Shown piece by piece: positions 51,835 through 60,487 of a stretch of DNA of 64,000 bases (its first letter is position 1; each line of letters starts with the position of its first letter). Position numbers and translations under genes: made by a program. The notes beneath the pieces are model-generated. The model made no database searches and had not been told where the DNA came from. It saw nothing but the letters and a program-made list of their open reading frames with translations. Source of the stretch: Gillisia mitskevichiae (lineage in GTDB: Bacteria; Bacteroidota; Bacteroidia; Flavobacteriales; Flavobacteriaceae); contig NZ_RBLG01000001.1 in NCBI RefSeq assembly GCF_003634585.1, positions 682,001 to 746,000 of the forward strand. Direction: 5' to 3'.

Positions 51835-52854
51835 ATGAAAAATATTGTTGCTTTTGGTGAAATCTTAATGCGATTATCTCCACCTGATCATCTTAGGTTT
51901 TTTCAGGCAAACACGTTTGAGACCTCTTACAGTGGAGCAGAATTTAATACCCTGGTTTCTTTGCAAAACTGGGGTTTAAAAACTCAATTCGTAACGAAAT
52001 TACCGGATAATGATTTTGGGGATAAGGTTCTTTCAGAAATTAGTAGATATCGTGTAGGACAAAAGCATATTGTAAAGGGAGGTGATAGACTCGGAATTTA
52101 TTTTTTGGAAAAAGGTTCTGCGATTAGATCGGGAAAGGTTATTTATGACAGGGCAGAAAGTGCTATTGCTAATGTGAAAACCGGCGATATAAACTGGGAA
52201 AAGGCTTTAAAAGGAGTCGAATGGTTTCATTGGTCGGGTATAACACCGGGTATCTCTGAGGCGGCAGCTCAGGAATGTTTGCTTGCTTGCAAGACTGCAA
52301 GAAGCATGAATATTAAAATCTCATGTGACCTTAATTATCGCAAAACACTTTGGAAATGGGGAAAAAGACCAGATGAGGTCTTACCAGAGATTTTAGCCTT
52401 AACAAATGTTATATTGGCTGATCTTGCTACACTTTTTAAAATGCTAGGGAGAAGAGATATTGATCCTGACTATACTTTGCCAGAGACCTTAGGAGATCAT
52501 TATAAAGAAGTTTTAGAAAGTTGTCCAGAACTAGAATTCTTACCATCAACATTACGATACTCCCAAAGTGCATCGCATCAAAAAATTGGTGGAATAATGT
52601 ATTCCAACGGAAAATTAGTTACCTCAGATATAAAGGAAATCATTCCGGTAGTAGATCGTTTAGGGACTGGAGATGCTTTTATGGCAGGTATTATCTATGG
52701 CCTAAGTCAAGATTGGGAGGCTCAAAAGGTTTTAGATTTTGCGGTAGCCTCAAGTTCTTTTAAGCACACAATTTCAGGAGACATCAATTTAGCCTCCTTA
52801 AATGAGATCAATGCTATTATGCAAGGAGACTTATCTGCATTAGTAAAACGATAA
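51835..52854 (+). CDS. kdgK: 2-Keto-3-deoxygluconate kinase (PfkB family)
   Basis: A 339-residue sugar kinase. The start VAFGEILMRLSPPDHLRFFQ and the SGAEFNTLVSLQNWG segment match KDG kinases, and VVDRLGTGDAFMAGIIYGLS (about 272-291) is the PfkB signature with the catalytic Asp in GTGDAF. It makes KDPG from KDG with ATP. The gene is 12 bp before eda. Confidence 0.93.
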   Translation: MKNIVAFGEILMRLSPPDHLRFFQANTFETSYSGAEFNTLVSLQNWGLKTQFVTKLPDNDFGDKVLSEISRYRVGQKHIVKGGDRLGIYFLEKGSAIRSGKVIYDRAESAIANVKTGDINWEKALKGVEWFHWSGITPGISEAAAQECLLACKTARSMNIKISCDLNYRKTLWKWGKRPDEVLPEILALTNVILADLATLFKMLGRRDIDPDYTLPETLGDHYKEVLESCPELEFLPSTLRYSQSASHQKIGGIMYSNGKLVTSDIKEIIPVVDRLGTGDAFMAGIIYGLSQDWEAQKVLDFAVASSSFKHTISGDINLASLNEINAIMQGDLSALVKR

Positions 52855-52866
52855 AAATTATTAGAT

Positions 52867-53538
52867 ATGTCTAAACTATCAAGACTCGAGGTATTAAATA
52901 TTATGGGATCTACAGGCTTAGTTCCCTTATTTTATCATGAAGATATAGAGGTTGCAAAAAAAATCATAAAAGCCTGTTACGATGGGGGAGCAAGGGTTTT
53001 AGAATTTACTGCACGTGGTGATTTTTCTCATGAAGTGTTTAACGAACTAAGTAAACATGTTCAAAAAAATTATCCCGGTCTTGCATTGGGAATTGGTTCT
53101 ATTACAGACGGGTCTTCAGCATCATTATATATTCAATTAGGGGCAGATTTTATTGTAACCCCTGTGTTTAGAGAAGATATTGCAATAGTATGCAATAGAA
53201 GAAAAATTCCATTTTTTCCAGGTTGTGGATCTTTAACTGAGATAGCAAAAGCGGAGGAAATGGGCTGTGAAGTGGTGAAATTATTCCCGGGTTCTATATA
53301 TGGACCTGAATTTATAAAAGCAATTAAAGGGCCACAGCCGTGGACAAGTATTATGCCTACAGGTGGCGTTGAACCTACAGAGGAAAGTTTAAAAGATTGG
53401 TTTAATGCTGGGGCTTTTTGTGTGGGTATTGGTTCTAAGCTTATGATAAAGGATTCTACTGGGTCTTATAATTATACTGAAATTGTAAACCTTGTAAAAA
53501 AATGCACTTCGATTATAAAGGAGCTGAAAGGGAAGTAA
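52867..53538 (+). CDS. eda: KDPG aldolase
   Basis: A 223-residue class I aldolase: RVLEFTARGD (about 38-47), GADFIVTPVF (about 92-101), and VVKLFPGSIYGPEFIKAIKG (Lys Schiff base in VVKLFPG, about 136-142). It cleaves KDPG into pyruvate and glyceraldehyde 3-phosphate, the last step of alginate breakdown. Confidence 0.93.
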   Translation: MSKLSRLEVLNIMGSTGLVPLFYHEDIEVAKKIIKACYDGGARVLEFTARGDFSHEVFNELSKHVQKNYPGLALGIGSITDGSSASLYIQLGADFIVTPVFREDIAIVCNRRKIPFFPGCGSLTEIAKAEEMGCEVVKLFPGSIYGPEFIKAIKGPQPWTSIMPTGGVEPTEESLKDWFNAGAFCVGIGSKLMIKDSTGSYNYTEIVNLVKKCTSIIKELKGK

Positions 53539-53592
53539 AAAAGGTTTATTTCTAAAAGTGCCTGATATCATTAATTTATATAAATCAAAAGA

Positions 53593-54603
53593 ATGGAAAG
53601 GCATATAACTTTAGGAGAATTTATTGTTGAAAATCAAAAGGATTTCCCCTATGCAAAAGGGGAATTAAGCGCTTTGCTAAGTTCTATTCGGCTTGCAGGG
53701 AAAATGGTAAATCAGCAAATTAATAAGGCTGGACTTGCCGAAATTTTAGGAAAAGCTGGTAAAGAAAATATACAAGGAGAGAGCCAGGCGAAGTTAGATG
53801 TAATGGCTAATGATATTTTTATTAGTTCCCTTCGTAAACGTGGTGAAATCTGCGGACTAGCTTCTGAAGAGTTAGAAGACTATTTAGTGTTTGATGATAG
53901 AATACATAAGAATGCGAAATATGTTGTGCTTATAGACCCTCTTGATGGCTCAAGCAATATTGATGTAGGTATTACTGTAGGAACTATTTTCAGTATTTAC
54001 CGCAGAATTACTCCTGAAGGAAGCAAGGTAGAATTAAAAGATTATCTACAACCCGGAACTAAGCAAGTAGCAGCTGGATATTTGATTTATGGTACTTCTA
54101 CAATTCTGGTATACACTACCGGAAACGGGGTAAATGGCTTCACTTTTGATCCAGGAATCGGATCTTTTTTTCTTTCTCATCCAAGTATTAAATTTCCTGC
54201 TACTGGAAGCACTTATTCTGTTAACGAAGGGAATTATGTACATTTTCCTGCTGGAATTAAAAAATATATTAAATGGGTACAGGAGCTAAACGAAGAAGAG
54301 AATAGACCTTTTACTTCTAGGTACACCGGTTCCTTGGTGGCAGATTTTCATAGAAATATGTTACTTGGTGGAATTTATTTGTATCCTCAAGGAACAACAG
54401 CTCCAAAAGGTAAATTGCGGTTATTGTATGAATGTAATCCTTTGGCATTTTTAGCCGAACAGGCTGGGGGAAAAGCTTCGGATGGTCTTAAAAGAATAAT
54501 GGAGTTACAGCCTGAAGAACTACATGAAAGGGTGCCTTTTATTTGTGGTAATAAAGAAATGGTGGAAAAGGCTGAAGAGTTTTTAACTTCTTGTAAATCT
54601 TAA
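53593..54603 (+). CDS. fbp: Fructose-1,6-bisphosphatase, class I
   Basis: A 336-residue FBPase: [20 protein letters not shown] (metal-binding DPLDGSSN, about 116-123), and [20 protein letters not shown] near the C-terminus. It removes one phosphate from fructose 1,6-bisphosphate, needed for gluconeogenesis when cells live on alginate-derived triose. Last gene of the operon; ends 9 bp before the right 25-bp repeat. Confidence 0.95.
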   Translation: MERHITLGEFIVENQKDFPYAKGELSALLSSIRLAGKMVNQQINKAGLAEILGKAGKENIQGESQAKLDVMANDIFISSLRKRGEICGLASEELEDYLVFDDRIHKNAKYVVLIDPLDGSSNIDVGITVGTIFSIYRRITPEGSKVELKDYLQPGTKQVAAGYLIYGTSTILVYTTGNGVNGFTFDPGIGSFFLSHPSIKFPATGSTYSVNEGNYVHFPAGIKKYIKWVQELNEEENRPFTSRYTGSLVADFHRNMLLGGIYLYPQGTTAPKGKLRLLYECNPLAFLAEQAGGKASDGLKRIMELQPEELHERVPFICGNKEMVEKAEEFLTSCKS

Positions 54604-54612
54604 AACTGAGTT

Positions 54613-54637
54613 AAAGGTGTCTAATTCGGGGACACTC
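54613..54637 (+). repeat. 25-bp direct repeat, right copy
   Basis: Identical over 25 bp to 26924-26948. It starts 10 bp after the fbp stop codon. Confidence 0.7.
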
Positions 54638-54693
54638 CAATTACCAATGCTTGGAGTGCCTAATAATAACGGCACAAGCAGATTTTCAAGCAC

Positions 54694-54709
54694 TCCCGCC
54701 TCGAGTACT
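54694..54709 (+). repeat. Putative att site, right (tRNA-Leu 3' end, 16 bp)
   Basis: TCCCGCCTCGAGTACT, identical to 26811-26826. The bases before it (TTTTCAAGCAC) are not tRNA-like, so only the tRNA end is duplicated. Confidence 0.65.
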
Positions 54710-54711
54710 AT

Positions 54712-54746
54712 AAAACCCTTTCATATTTTGATGGGGTTTTTTATTT
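54712..54746 (+). terminator. Terminator after the right tRNA-Leu end
   Basis: AAAACCC (54712-54718) pairs with GGGTTTT (54734-54740), followed by TTATTTTTA. A similar stem follows the left tRNA remnant, as expected for a tRNA gene terminator. Confidence 0.7.
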
Positions 54747-54999
54747 TTATTGAGCTTAATTTCATAATATTTTATATTCACTTTGAAGAAAATAACATCA
54801 AATTTTAGCTTTATAATTTTCCAAAACACCTCTAAGCCCTATTGTTGCTAACAATTAATTGTTTTGGAACTTTACTAAACTGTAAGATTTCTGATAGGAA
54901 TTTCTTTAAAGGCAAATCAGGAAAATACCCTATCTAATAAAATCTAATGACAACGCTTTATATTTTTGGCTAAGTAGAGGAAAGTGGAAAGAAATAAAA

Positions 55000-55755
55000 T
55001 TAGATCTGGATTCCGAAGCCATGGTCAAGAATAAGTTTTAGCCCTACATAGATCACTAGAACCGCTGTAAGAATCCCTAAAATCTTTAAGTTGAATTTCT
55101 TACTGGAAAGATAAGAGCCAAGACTTCCGCCGAGTATAACTGCAATTATGAGCTTAAAAATTAGATCATAATCTAACTTAAATGTTCCCGCTACGTTTAA
55201 GCCAACAAGCCCGGCCAGAGAATTAACCAATATAAAAACTGAAGCTAGCGAAGCGATGATTCTGGAGTCTTTCCATTTTAAAAGATTTAGCACCGGAGAT
55301 AGAAAGATTCCTCCTCCAATCCCAGAAATACCAGATAGCAATCCGATACTTCCTCCTAACAACAGCTTCTTTGGATTGGAAAATTCTACAGATTCTATTC
55401 TGCTTTGAATCAGTTTCAGCATCATAAAAATTCCTGCCAAGAGTAGAGCACTTCCTAACAACAGGAAAAATGCATTTTGGGAAAGCTTTACCAGTGCTCC
55501 TAAATATGCCATTGGTATACTTAGTACAAAAAACGGCCAGATTAATTTCGGCTTTAAAACTCCGTTTTTAATATAAATGATAGTTCCAATTGTAACTACA
55601 CAAATATTTAAGATGAGCGCTGTAGATCGTATCTCATAAAAATCGGTAAGTATCAGACTCAAGATCGCTAGATAACTAGAGCCTCCTCCAAAACCAACCG
55701 AACTGTAGAATAAAGCGATAAAGAAAAAGATAAATGGCAGATATTCTATAGGCAT
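55000..55755 (-). CDS. TSUP (TauE/SafE) family sulfite/sulfonate exporter-like protein
   Basis: A 251-residue membrane protein with about eight helices. Two related halves show SVGFGGGSSYLAILSLI (about 19-35) and LLSGISGIGGGIFLSPVLNL (about 139-158), the two signature loops of the TSUP family. It directly follows moeA (gap of one base) at the end of the molybdenum cofactor operon. The substrate is likely a sulfur oxyanion, perhaps linked to the oxidations done by Moco enzymes. Confidence 0.85.
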   Translation of the reverse strand: MPIEYLPFIFFFIALFYSSVGFGGGSSYLAILSLILTDFYEIRSTALILNICVVTIGTIIYIKNGVLKPKLIWPFFVLSIPMAYLGALVKLSQNAFFLLLGSALLLAGIFMMLKLIQSRIESVEFSNPKKLLLGGSIGLLSGISGIGGGIFLSPVLNLLKWKDSRIIASLASVFILVNSLAGLVGLNVAGTFKLDYDLIFKLIIAVILGGSLGSYLSSKKFNLKILGILTAVLVIYVGLKLILDHGFGIQI

Positions 55756-55756
55756 A

Positions 55757-56923
55757 TTATGAGATTAGAAGACATTCTAGCTTTTCTCCCTTATTATACG
55801 AAGTTTCAGCTTCAATAAATGCCAATGCATTTCCATGTGCCATAGATAATATCATTGAGGAACCTTGTCCGTCTAATATTTCAACTTCATTATTGCTGAT
55901 CTTTGCTTTCAAAAATAAAGGCCGATCTGCTTTGTTTTTAAAATCGTGGGAAATAGGGAAAGAAAACCGTTGCAATCCATTTTTTGCAGATCCGTTAAGC
56001 CGATAAAGAAATGGCAACACATACACGTAGAAACAACTTAAGGAAGACGCAGGATTTCCTGGTAAAGCAAATACAAATTTATTTTCTTTTCTTCCGAAAT
56101 AAAGGGGTTTCCCTGGTTTCTGAAAGACTTTATAGAACTGTTCTACTACGCCATTTTCCTCTAGAGCTTGCTTTACATAATCATAATCTCCCACCGAAAT
56201 TCCGCCGGAAAGGATCAATACGTCTGAAGTTTCTAAGGATTTTTTGATTCCCGATTTAATTGCTTCAAAATCATCATCGATTTGCTTTTTATTCCCATAT
56301 TTAAATCCAAATTGTTCACAAGCTAAAGCCAGTGCATAGCTATTGGATTCGTAAATCTGCCCTTCCGCCTTAGGCTTTCCGGGCTCGATCAGTTCATTTC
56401 CTGTAGTGATCAAATTAATAAGTGGCTTTTTATAAACCTCAATATTCTGAATTCCCAGACTTCCTATTAGTCCAATTCCTGCTGGCGTGATCGTGGTTCC
56501 TTTTTCGAAAACTAGCTGTCCCTTCCTTAATTCTTCTCCTTTTCTACGAATACTCTGTCCTTCCTTCGGCATTTGTTGCAAAGTCAGCTTTTTCCCAACC
56601 ACACTAGTTTTCTCCTGCATCATCACTGCAGTAGTATTTTTAGGAACTTTTGCGCCAGTAAAAATCCGGACCGCATCTCCCGACTTCAATTTGAAATCTT
56701 TCTTATCACCCGCTGCAACCTCACCAATAATGATGTATTCCTGAGAAATTCCGCACAAGGCGTAACCATCCATCGCGGAATTGTCAAAAGATGGCATATC
56801 AAAGGGAGCAGTAATATCTTCTGAAATTGAAAAATCTAAGCAGTTTTCAAGTTTCCTAGTTTCGGTTTTCAGCTTAACCTTCTGATCTTTTATAATTTTA
56901 TGTGCTTCTTCAATTGTAACCAT
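55757..56923 (-). CDS. moeA: Molybdopterin molybdenumtransferase MoeA
   Basis: A 388-residue enzyme that inserts molybdate into adenylated molybdopterin. DMPSFDNSAMDGYAL (about 38-52) is the MoeA active-site motif; VRIFTGAKVPKNTTAVMMQE and ILSGGISVGDYDYV (about 239-252) are further landmarks. Domain order and length are normal. It overlaps moaA by one base. Confidence 0.94.
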   Translation of the reverse strand: MVTIEEAHKIIKDQKVKLKTETRKLENCLDFSISEDITAPFDMPSFDNSAMDGYALCGISQEYIIIGEVAAGDKKDFKLKSGDAVRIFTGAKVPKNTTAVMMQEKTSVVGKKLTLQQMPKEGQSIRRKGEELRKGQLVFEKGTTITPAGIGLIGSLGIQNIEVYKKPLINLITTGNELIEPGKPKAEGQIYESNSYALALACEQFGFKYGNKKQIDDDFEAIKSGIKKSLETSDVLILSGGISVGDYDYVKQALEENGVVEQFYKVFQKPGKPLYFGRKENKFVFALPGNPASSLSCFYVYVLPFLYRLNGSAKNGLQRFSFPISHDFKNKADRPLFLKAKISNNEVEILDGQGSSMILSMAHGNALAFIEAETSYNKGEKLECLLIS

Positions 56924-57915
56924 TATCCTCCTATTGAGATCATAGATCTATTCTGTTCGTAATGCTCGGCATCCATTTTTACATCCATACCATCACGTGA
57001 AAACTTTTTCGTCTTGATCGCATTTGTAATTAGCTCGTTCATTTCTTCACCATTACGCATAGGAGTAAGCAGATCGGTTTCAGAATTTGCAAAAAGACAA
57101 TTCTTCATTTTCCCATCTGCAGTTAGCCTAATGCGATTACACTCATCGCAAAACGGATTGGTGATCGTACTCACAATTCCGAAGCTTCCCACATGTCCTT
57201 TTACCTGGAAATTATTGGAAGTACTATGTTTGGGATTTTTGAGCTCTTGAATATCTCCAAATTCGGCGGAAACGATATTTAATATCTCGTGTTCTGACAC
57301 GCCTTTGCTCCAGTCCCAGTTATTGCCTTTAAATGGCATGAACTCAATAAATTTTACTGCGAGGTTTTTATGCTTCGTCAATTCTATAAAATCATTGATC
57401 TCATTGTCATTCACTCCTTTGATCAATACAATATTCAGCTTCAATTCCATATCCATTTCCAACGCCATTTCGATATTCTTCATAATGCGATCGAAATAAT
57501 CCCGTTTCGTAATAAAAACCGATTTTGCTTTATCCAAGGTATCCAGACTCAGATTGATCTTTTTCAAACCTATCTTCTGAAACAGTTCCAGATATTTATC
57601 CAGCATAATTCCGTTGGTAGTGATCTTTAGTGTAACACCAAGTTTTGCCAGTTCCTCTACTAAAAATCCGAAATTCTTACGCACAAGTGGCTCTCCACCG
57701 GTAAGCCGAATCGTATCCACTCCCAGATCTCGAAAAGTAGTAGCAAGTGCAATGATCTCTTCAATGCTCATGATGCTCGACTTCTCCATCAATTCTATCC
57801 CTTCTTCCGGCATACAATAGAAGCAACGCAGGTTGCAACGATCTGTTAGGGAGATCCTAAGATACGTGTGTGCTCTACCAAAATTATCTACTATTTTCTT
57901 TTTCTCCTCAATCAT
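56923..57915 (-). CDS. moaA: GTP 3',8-cyclase MoaA
   Basis: A 330-residue radical-SAM enzyme for the first step of Moco synthesis. The N-terminal cluster CNLRCFYCMPEEGI (CxxxCxxC, about 27-40), LTGGEPLVRK and the C-terminal cluster CDECNRIRLTADGKMKNC (about 264-281) are all present, and the protein ends in GG, as MoaA must. It overlaps the MoaC-MoaB gene by 8 bp. Confidence 0.95.
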   Translation of the reverse strand: MIEEKKKIVDNFGRAHTYLRISLTDRCNLRCFYCMPEEGIELMEKSSIMSIEEIIALATTFRDLGVDTIRLTGGEPLVRKNFGFLVEELAKLGVTLKITTNGIMLDKYLELFQKIGLKKINLSLDTLDKAKSVFITKRDYFDRIMKNIEMALEMDMELKLNIVLIKGVNDNEINDFIELTKHKNLAVKFIEFMPFKGNNWDWSKGVSEHEILNIVSAEFGDIQELKNPKHSTSNNFQVKGHVGSFGIVSTITNPFCDECNRIRLTADGKMKNCLFANSETDLLTPMRNGEEMNELITNAIKTKKFSRDGMDVKMDAEHYEQNRSMISIGG

Positions 57916-58804
57916 GTCTTTTCCCTTCTATCACTTTAAAAACGTGCAATACGTGCGGAAATATTGCATCCATACATTCTGCAGCTCCTTTGGTAGACCC
58001 TGGTAATGCCAAAACTACTTTTCCGTCTTTTATTCCGGCTACAGATCTGGAAAGCATTGCATAAGGCATGCGCTGCTGGCCATAATTTCTCATTTGTTCT
58101 TCTACGCCTTTCAATTTAAGGTCCAGTATTGGTTCTATAGTATCCGGAGTTACGTCACGCGAACTAACGCCAGTTCCTCCTGTGAAAATTACAATATTGG
58201 CTTCTGCAGAATTTAATGCAGTTCTTATTTCTTCAGGTTCGTCTGGAATAATAATCCGTTCAGATTTAATTCCTAATTCTTCCAATTTTGAAACAATCAC
58301 CTTTCCTGCCTTATCTTCTCCTTGTCCTTTGGAAATAGTATCTGAACAAACAATGACTTTCGCAGTCAATCCTTCAGCCTCTATTTTATAAGAAGATTTT
58401 CCTCCTTTTTTATTCAGAAGTTTTATAGTCCCGATCTCTACATTCTGGTCTATAGGTTTCAACATATCATACATAGTAAGCGCAACTATACTCGCACCAT
58501 GCATTGCTTCCACCTCAACACCGGTCTTATAAATTGTCTTAACCTTTACTGAGATTTGGATCTCCAATCCGTTTATCTCATATTCTATTCCTGTATATTC
58601 AATAGGTAGCGGATGGCAATCGGGCAAAAGATCTGGAGTTTTTTTCACTCCAAGCAATCCTGCAGCTTTGGCCATTTCAAAAACATTGCCTTTCGGGACT
58701 CTATTTTCCTGTAACGCCTTGATCGTTTCTTCGCTGGAAGTTCGCACAATCGCGATCGCGGTAGCTTCTCTTAACGTATTTATTTTATGGGTAATATCAA
58801 CCAT
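57908..58804 (-). CDS. moaCB: Bifunctional MoaC-MoaB fusion (cPMP synthase / molybdopterin adenylyltransferase-like)
   Basis: A 298-residue protein with two domains. MoaC (about 1-148): KAAGLLGVKKTPDLLPDCHP and VEAMHGASIVALTMYDMLKP, the cPMP synthase motifs. MoaB/MogA (about 155-298): VIFTGGTGVSSRDVTPDTI and LALPGSTKGAAECM, the molybdopterin-binding motifs. Such fusions are known in Bacteroidetes. It joins the second step of cPMP formation to a later adenylylation step in one chain. Confidence 0.93.
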   Translation of the reverse strand: MVDITHKINTLREATAIAIVRTSSEETIKALQENRVPKGNVFEMAKAAGLLGVKKTPDLLPDCHPLPIEYTGIEYEINGLEIQISVKVKTIYKTGVEVEAMHGASIVALTMYDMLKPIDQNVEIGTIKLLNKKGGKSSYKIEAEGLTAKVIVCSDTISKGQGEDKAGKVIVSKLEELGIKSERIIIPDEPEEIRTALNSAEANIVIFTGGTGVSSRDVTPDTIEPILDLKLKGVEEQMRNYGQQRMPYAMLSRSVAGIKDGKVVLALPGSTKGAAECMDAIFPHVLHVFKVIEGKRHD

Positions 58805-59248
58805 CTATTTATTCACTTTCCATTGGTGGGTTTCATCTTCGAAAATCTCTTTTCCAAAAATGGGCACATTGGCCTTGATCTCTTCTACAAAATAATTACA
58901 AGCTTCAATCGCAATCTTTCGATGGGCCGAAGAAGTAAACACAAAAAGGCATAGTTCGCCGGTTTTCACTTCGCCAAGACTATGATAGATATGAGCACAT
59001 GTGATATCAAATTTGGAAAATGCCGCTTCCCGGATCTCATGAAAAATACTTTCAGCCATTTCTTCATACGCCGAATACTCAATAGCACTCACCGTTTTTC
59101 CGTCTATTTCATCGGCACGAATCTGACCTAAAAAGATGCTGTGTGCACCAATATTGGTCTTAGACTGATGATTTGCAATGGAAGTCGCTATCTTTTCCGG
59201 CGGAATCGCGCCATCTACAAATACTTTCTTTGGTTTTTTCTTATCCAT
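58805..59248 (-). CDS. moaE: Molybdopterin synthase catalytic subunit MoaE
   Basis: A 147-residue protein with GAHSIFLGQIRADEIDGKTV (about 34-53), EYSAYEEMAE, YHSLGEVKTGE and the lysine-rich KANVPIFGKEIF, the MoaE fold and active-site Lys. It adds sulfur to cPMP together with the MoaD encoded at 60251. The start overlaps the MoeB gene end by 8 bp. Confidence 0.93.
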   Translation of the reverse strand: MDKKKPKKVFVDGAIPPEKIATSIANHQSKTNIGAHSIFLGQIRADEIDGKTVSAIEYSAYEEMAESIFHEIREAAFSKFDITCAHIYHSLGEVKTGELCLFVFTSSAHRKIAIEACNYFVEEIKANVPIFGKEIFEDETHQWKVNK

Positions 59249-60251
59249 CTATTATTGTTTCTATTCCTCCTTCTACATTTTTAAGATTCTCGAAACCATA
59301 TTCAGCTTTCAAGAGATCCACCACTTTCTTACTTCGTTTTCCCGACTGGCAAAAGACTAATATCTCTTTCTCCTTCGGAATTTCCCAAATTCGATCGTCA
59401 AGATCGCTCAGTGGGATTTGAATGACTTTTTCTGAATTAATTCTGGGCTGTTCAAAAATCTCACGAATATCTAAATACAGCCTAGATTCATCGTTTAACT
59501 TGCATACAATCTTCACCGGAATAATTCCGTTCTCTTTAATCTTATCGATCTCTTCTTGCTTTTTCTGAAGCTTCAAAATTTGTTCTGAACCAGTTAACAA
59601 ATTGGATAATTTTAGTTTTCCTGAAAGAATTTCACCAATCCCTAAAATTATCTTGAGAGCTTCCATTGCTTGAAGCATTCCAAAAATTCCCGGAACTACT
59701 CCTAAAACTCCGGTTGCTTCACAACTTATATTTTGTCGTGTTGTCTTTGGGAAAAGACATCTGTATGTCGGTCCATTTTCATAATTAAATACCGAAAGCT
59801 GTCCTTCATATTTATAAATAGATGCATATATCCAGGGTTTTCCTGCAAGAATACAAGCGTCATTGATCAAGTACTTTGTTTCAAAATTATCGGTTCCGTC
59901 AATAATAATATCATACTCACTAAAAAGCTTTTCCGCATTTTCAATCGTTAAGGCTTCTTCAATTGCAATTAGTTCTATTTCACTATTCAATTGTTGTAAC
60001 TTTTCTTTAGCTACCAAAACTTTAGACTTACCAATATCATCCTCATTAAATAAAACCTGACGATGTAGATTGGTAATAGAAACTTTATCATGATCCATCA
60101 ACCCAATCTTCCCTACACCAGCACCTGCTAGATATTGCGCTGCAGGACATCCAAGTCCGCCCACACCTATGATAAGCACCCTGTAATTTCGGAGTTTTTC
60201 TTGTCCGGAAATTCCAACTTCATCTAATTTTATTTGTCTGTCGTATCTCAT
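59241..60251 (-). CDS. moeB: MoeB/ThiF-type adenylyltransferase with C-terminal rhodanese domain
   Basis: A 336-residue protein. An E1-like domain (about 1-235) with GVGGLGCPAAQYLAGAGVGK and the DGTDNFETKYLINDACIL motif activates the MoaD C-terminus. The C-terminal rhodanese domain (about 250-336) has its active Cys in VFCQSGKRS, for sulfur relay. The layout is that of MOCS3-like proteins. moaD is directly upstream, so it loads MoaD with sulfur. No separate ThiS is seen. Confidence 0.92.
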   Translation of the reverse strand: MRYDRQIKLDEVGISGQEKLRNYRVLIIGVGGLGCPAAQYLAGAGVGKIGLMDHDKVSITNLHRQVLFNEDDIGKSKVLVAKEKLQQLNSEIELIAIEEALTIENAEKLFSEYDIIIDGTDNFETKYLINDACILAGKPWIYASIYKYEGQLSVFNYENGPTYRCLFPKTTRQNISCEATGVLGVVPGIFGMLQAMEALKIILGIGEILSGKLKLSNLLTGSEQILKLQKKQEEIDKIKENGIIPVKIVCKLNDESRLYLDIREIFEQPRINSEKVIQIPLSDLDDRIWEIPKEKEILVFCQSGKRSKKVVDLLKAEYGFENLKNVEGGIETIIDG

Positions 60252-60487
60252 CAGCCTCCTGCAAATGGTGGTAAAAAAGCCACCTCATCACCGTCTTTTA
60301 GTTCAACTTCATTCTTTAGATCCTGATTCACCGCTATTTGTATAGAATCTGCATCTTGAATCTGATATTTTTTGATCTGCTGATTCTTTAGATCTTTTAC
60401 AGATGATCCTTTCTCTAAATCCAAAACTTCTTCACTTTTCCCGGCTGATTCAGCGATCGCACCAAAATATTTTACATTCACCTTCAT
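60251..60487 (-). CDS. moaD: Molybdopterin synthase sulfur-carrier subunit MoaD
   Basis: A 78-residue ubiquitin-like protein that ends in FLPPFAGG, the C-terminal GG that becomes thiocarboxylated. It overlaps the MocA-like gene by 4 bp and abuts moeB. Confidence 0.94.
   Translation of the reverse strand: MKVNVKYFGAIAESAGKSEEVLDLEKGSSVKDLKNQQIKKYQIQDADSIQIAVNQDLKNEVELKDGDEVAFLPPFAGG

Larger units (their letters stand above)
26811..54709. mobile_element. Putative integrative mobilizable element carrying an alginate utilisation locus
   Basis: About 27.9 kb. Boundaries: the last bases of tRNA-Leu, TCCCGCCTCGAGTACT, occur at 26811-26826 and 54694-54709 in the same orientation. Just inside lies a 25-bp perfect direct repeat (26924-26948 and 54613-54637). 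The left end has integrase, primase-helicase, repeat region, primase, oriT-like hairpin, MobC and relaxase; no conjugation (type IV secretion) genes are seen, so it would need a helper. The rest is alginate catabolism. Whether the outer or inner repeat is the true crossover site is open. Confidence 0.72.
54604..54999. other. Right end of the element and neutral spacer
   Basis: Contains the 25-bp repeat (54613-54637), a short inverted repeat CACTCCAA/TTGGAGTG (54633-54640, 54651-54658), the 16-bp tRNA-Leu end (54694-54709) and a terminator (54712-54740). From about 54780 to 54999 I see nothing but AT-rich spacer up to the stop of the convergent minus-strand operon. Confidence 0.6.

Noticed and set aside
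54617-54808. 63-codon ORF over the right end of the element
   Set aside because: It covers the repeat, the tRNA end and the terminator; it has no ribosome site or protein-like features.
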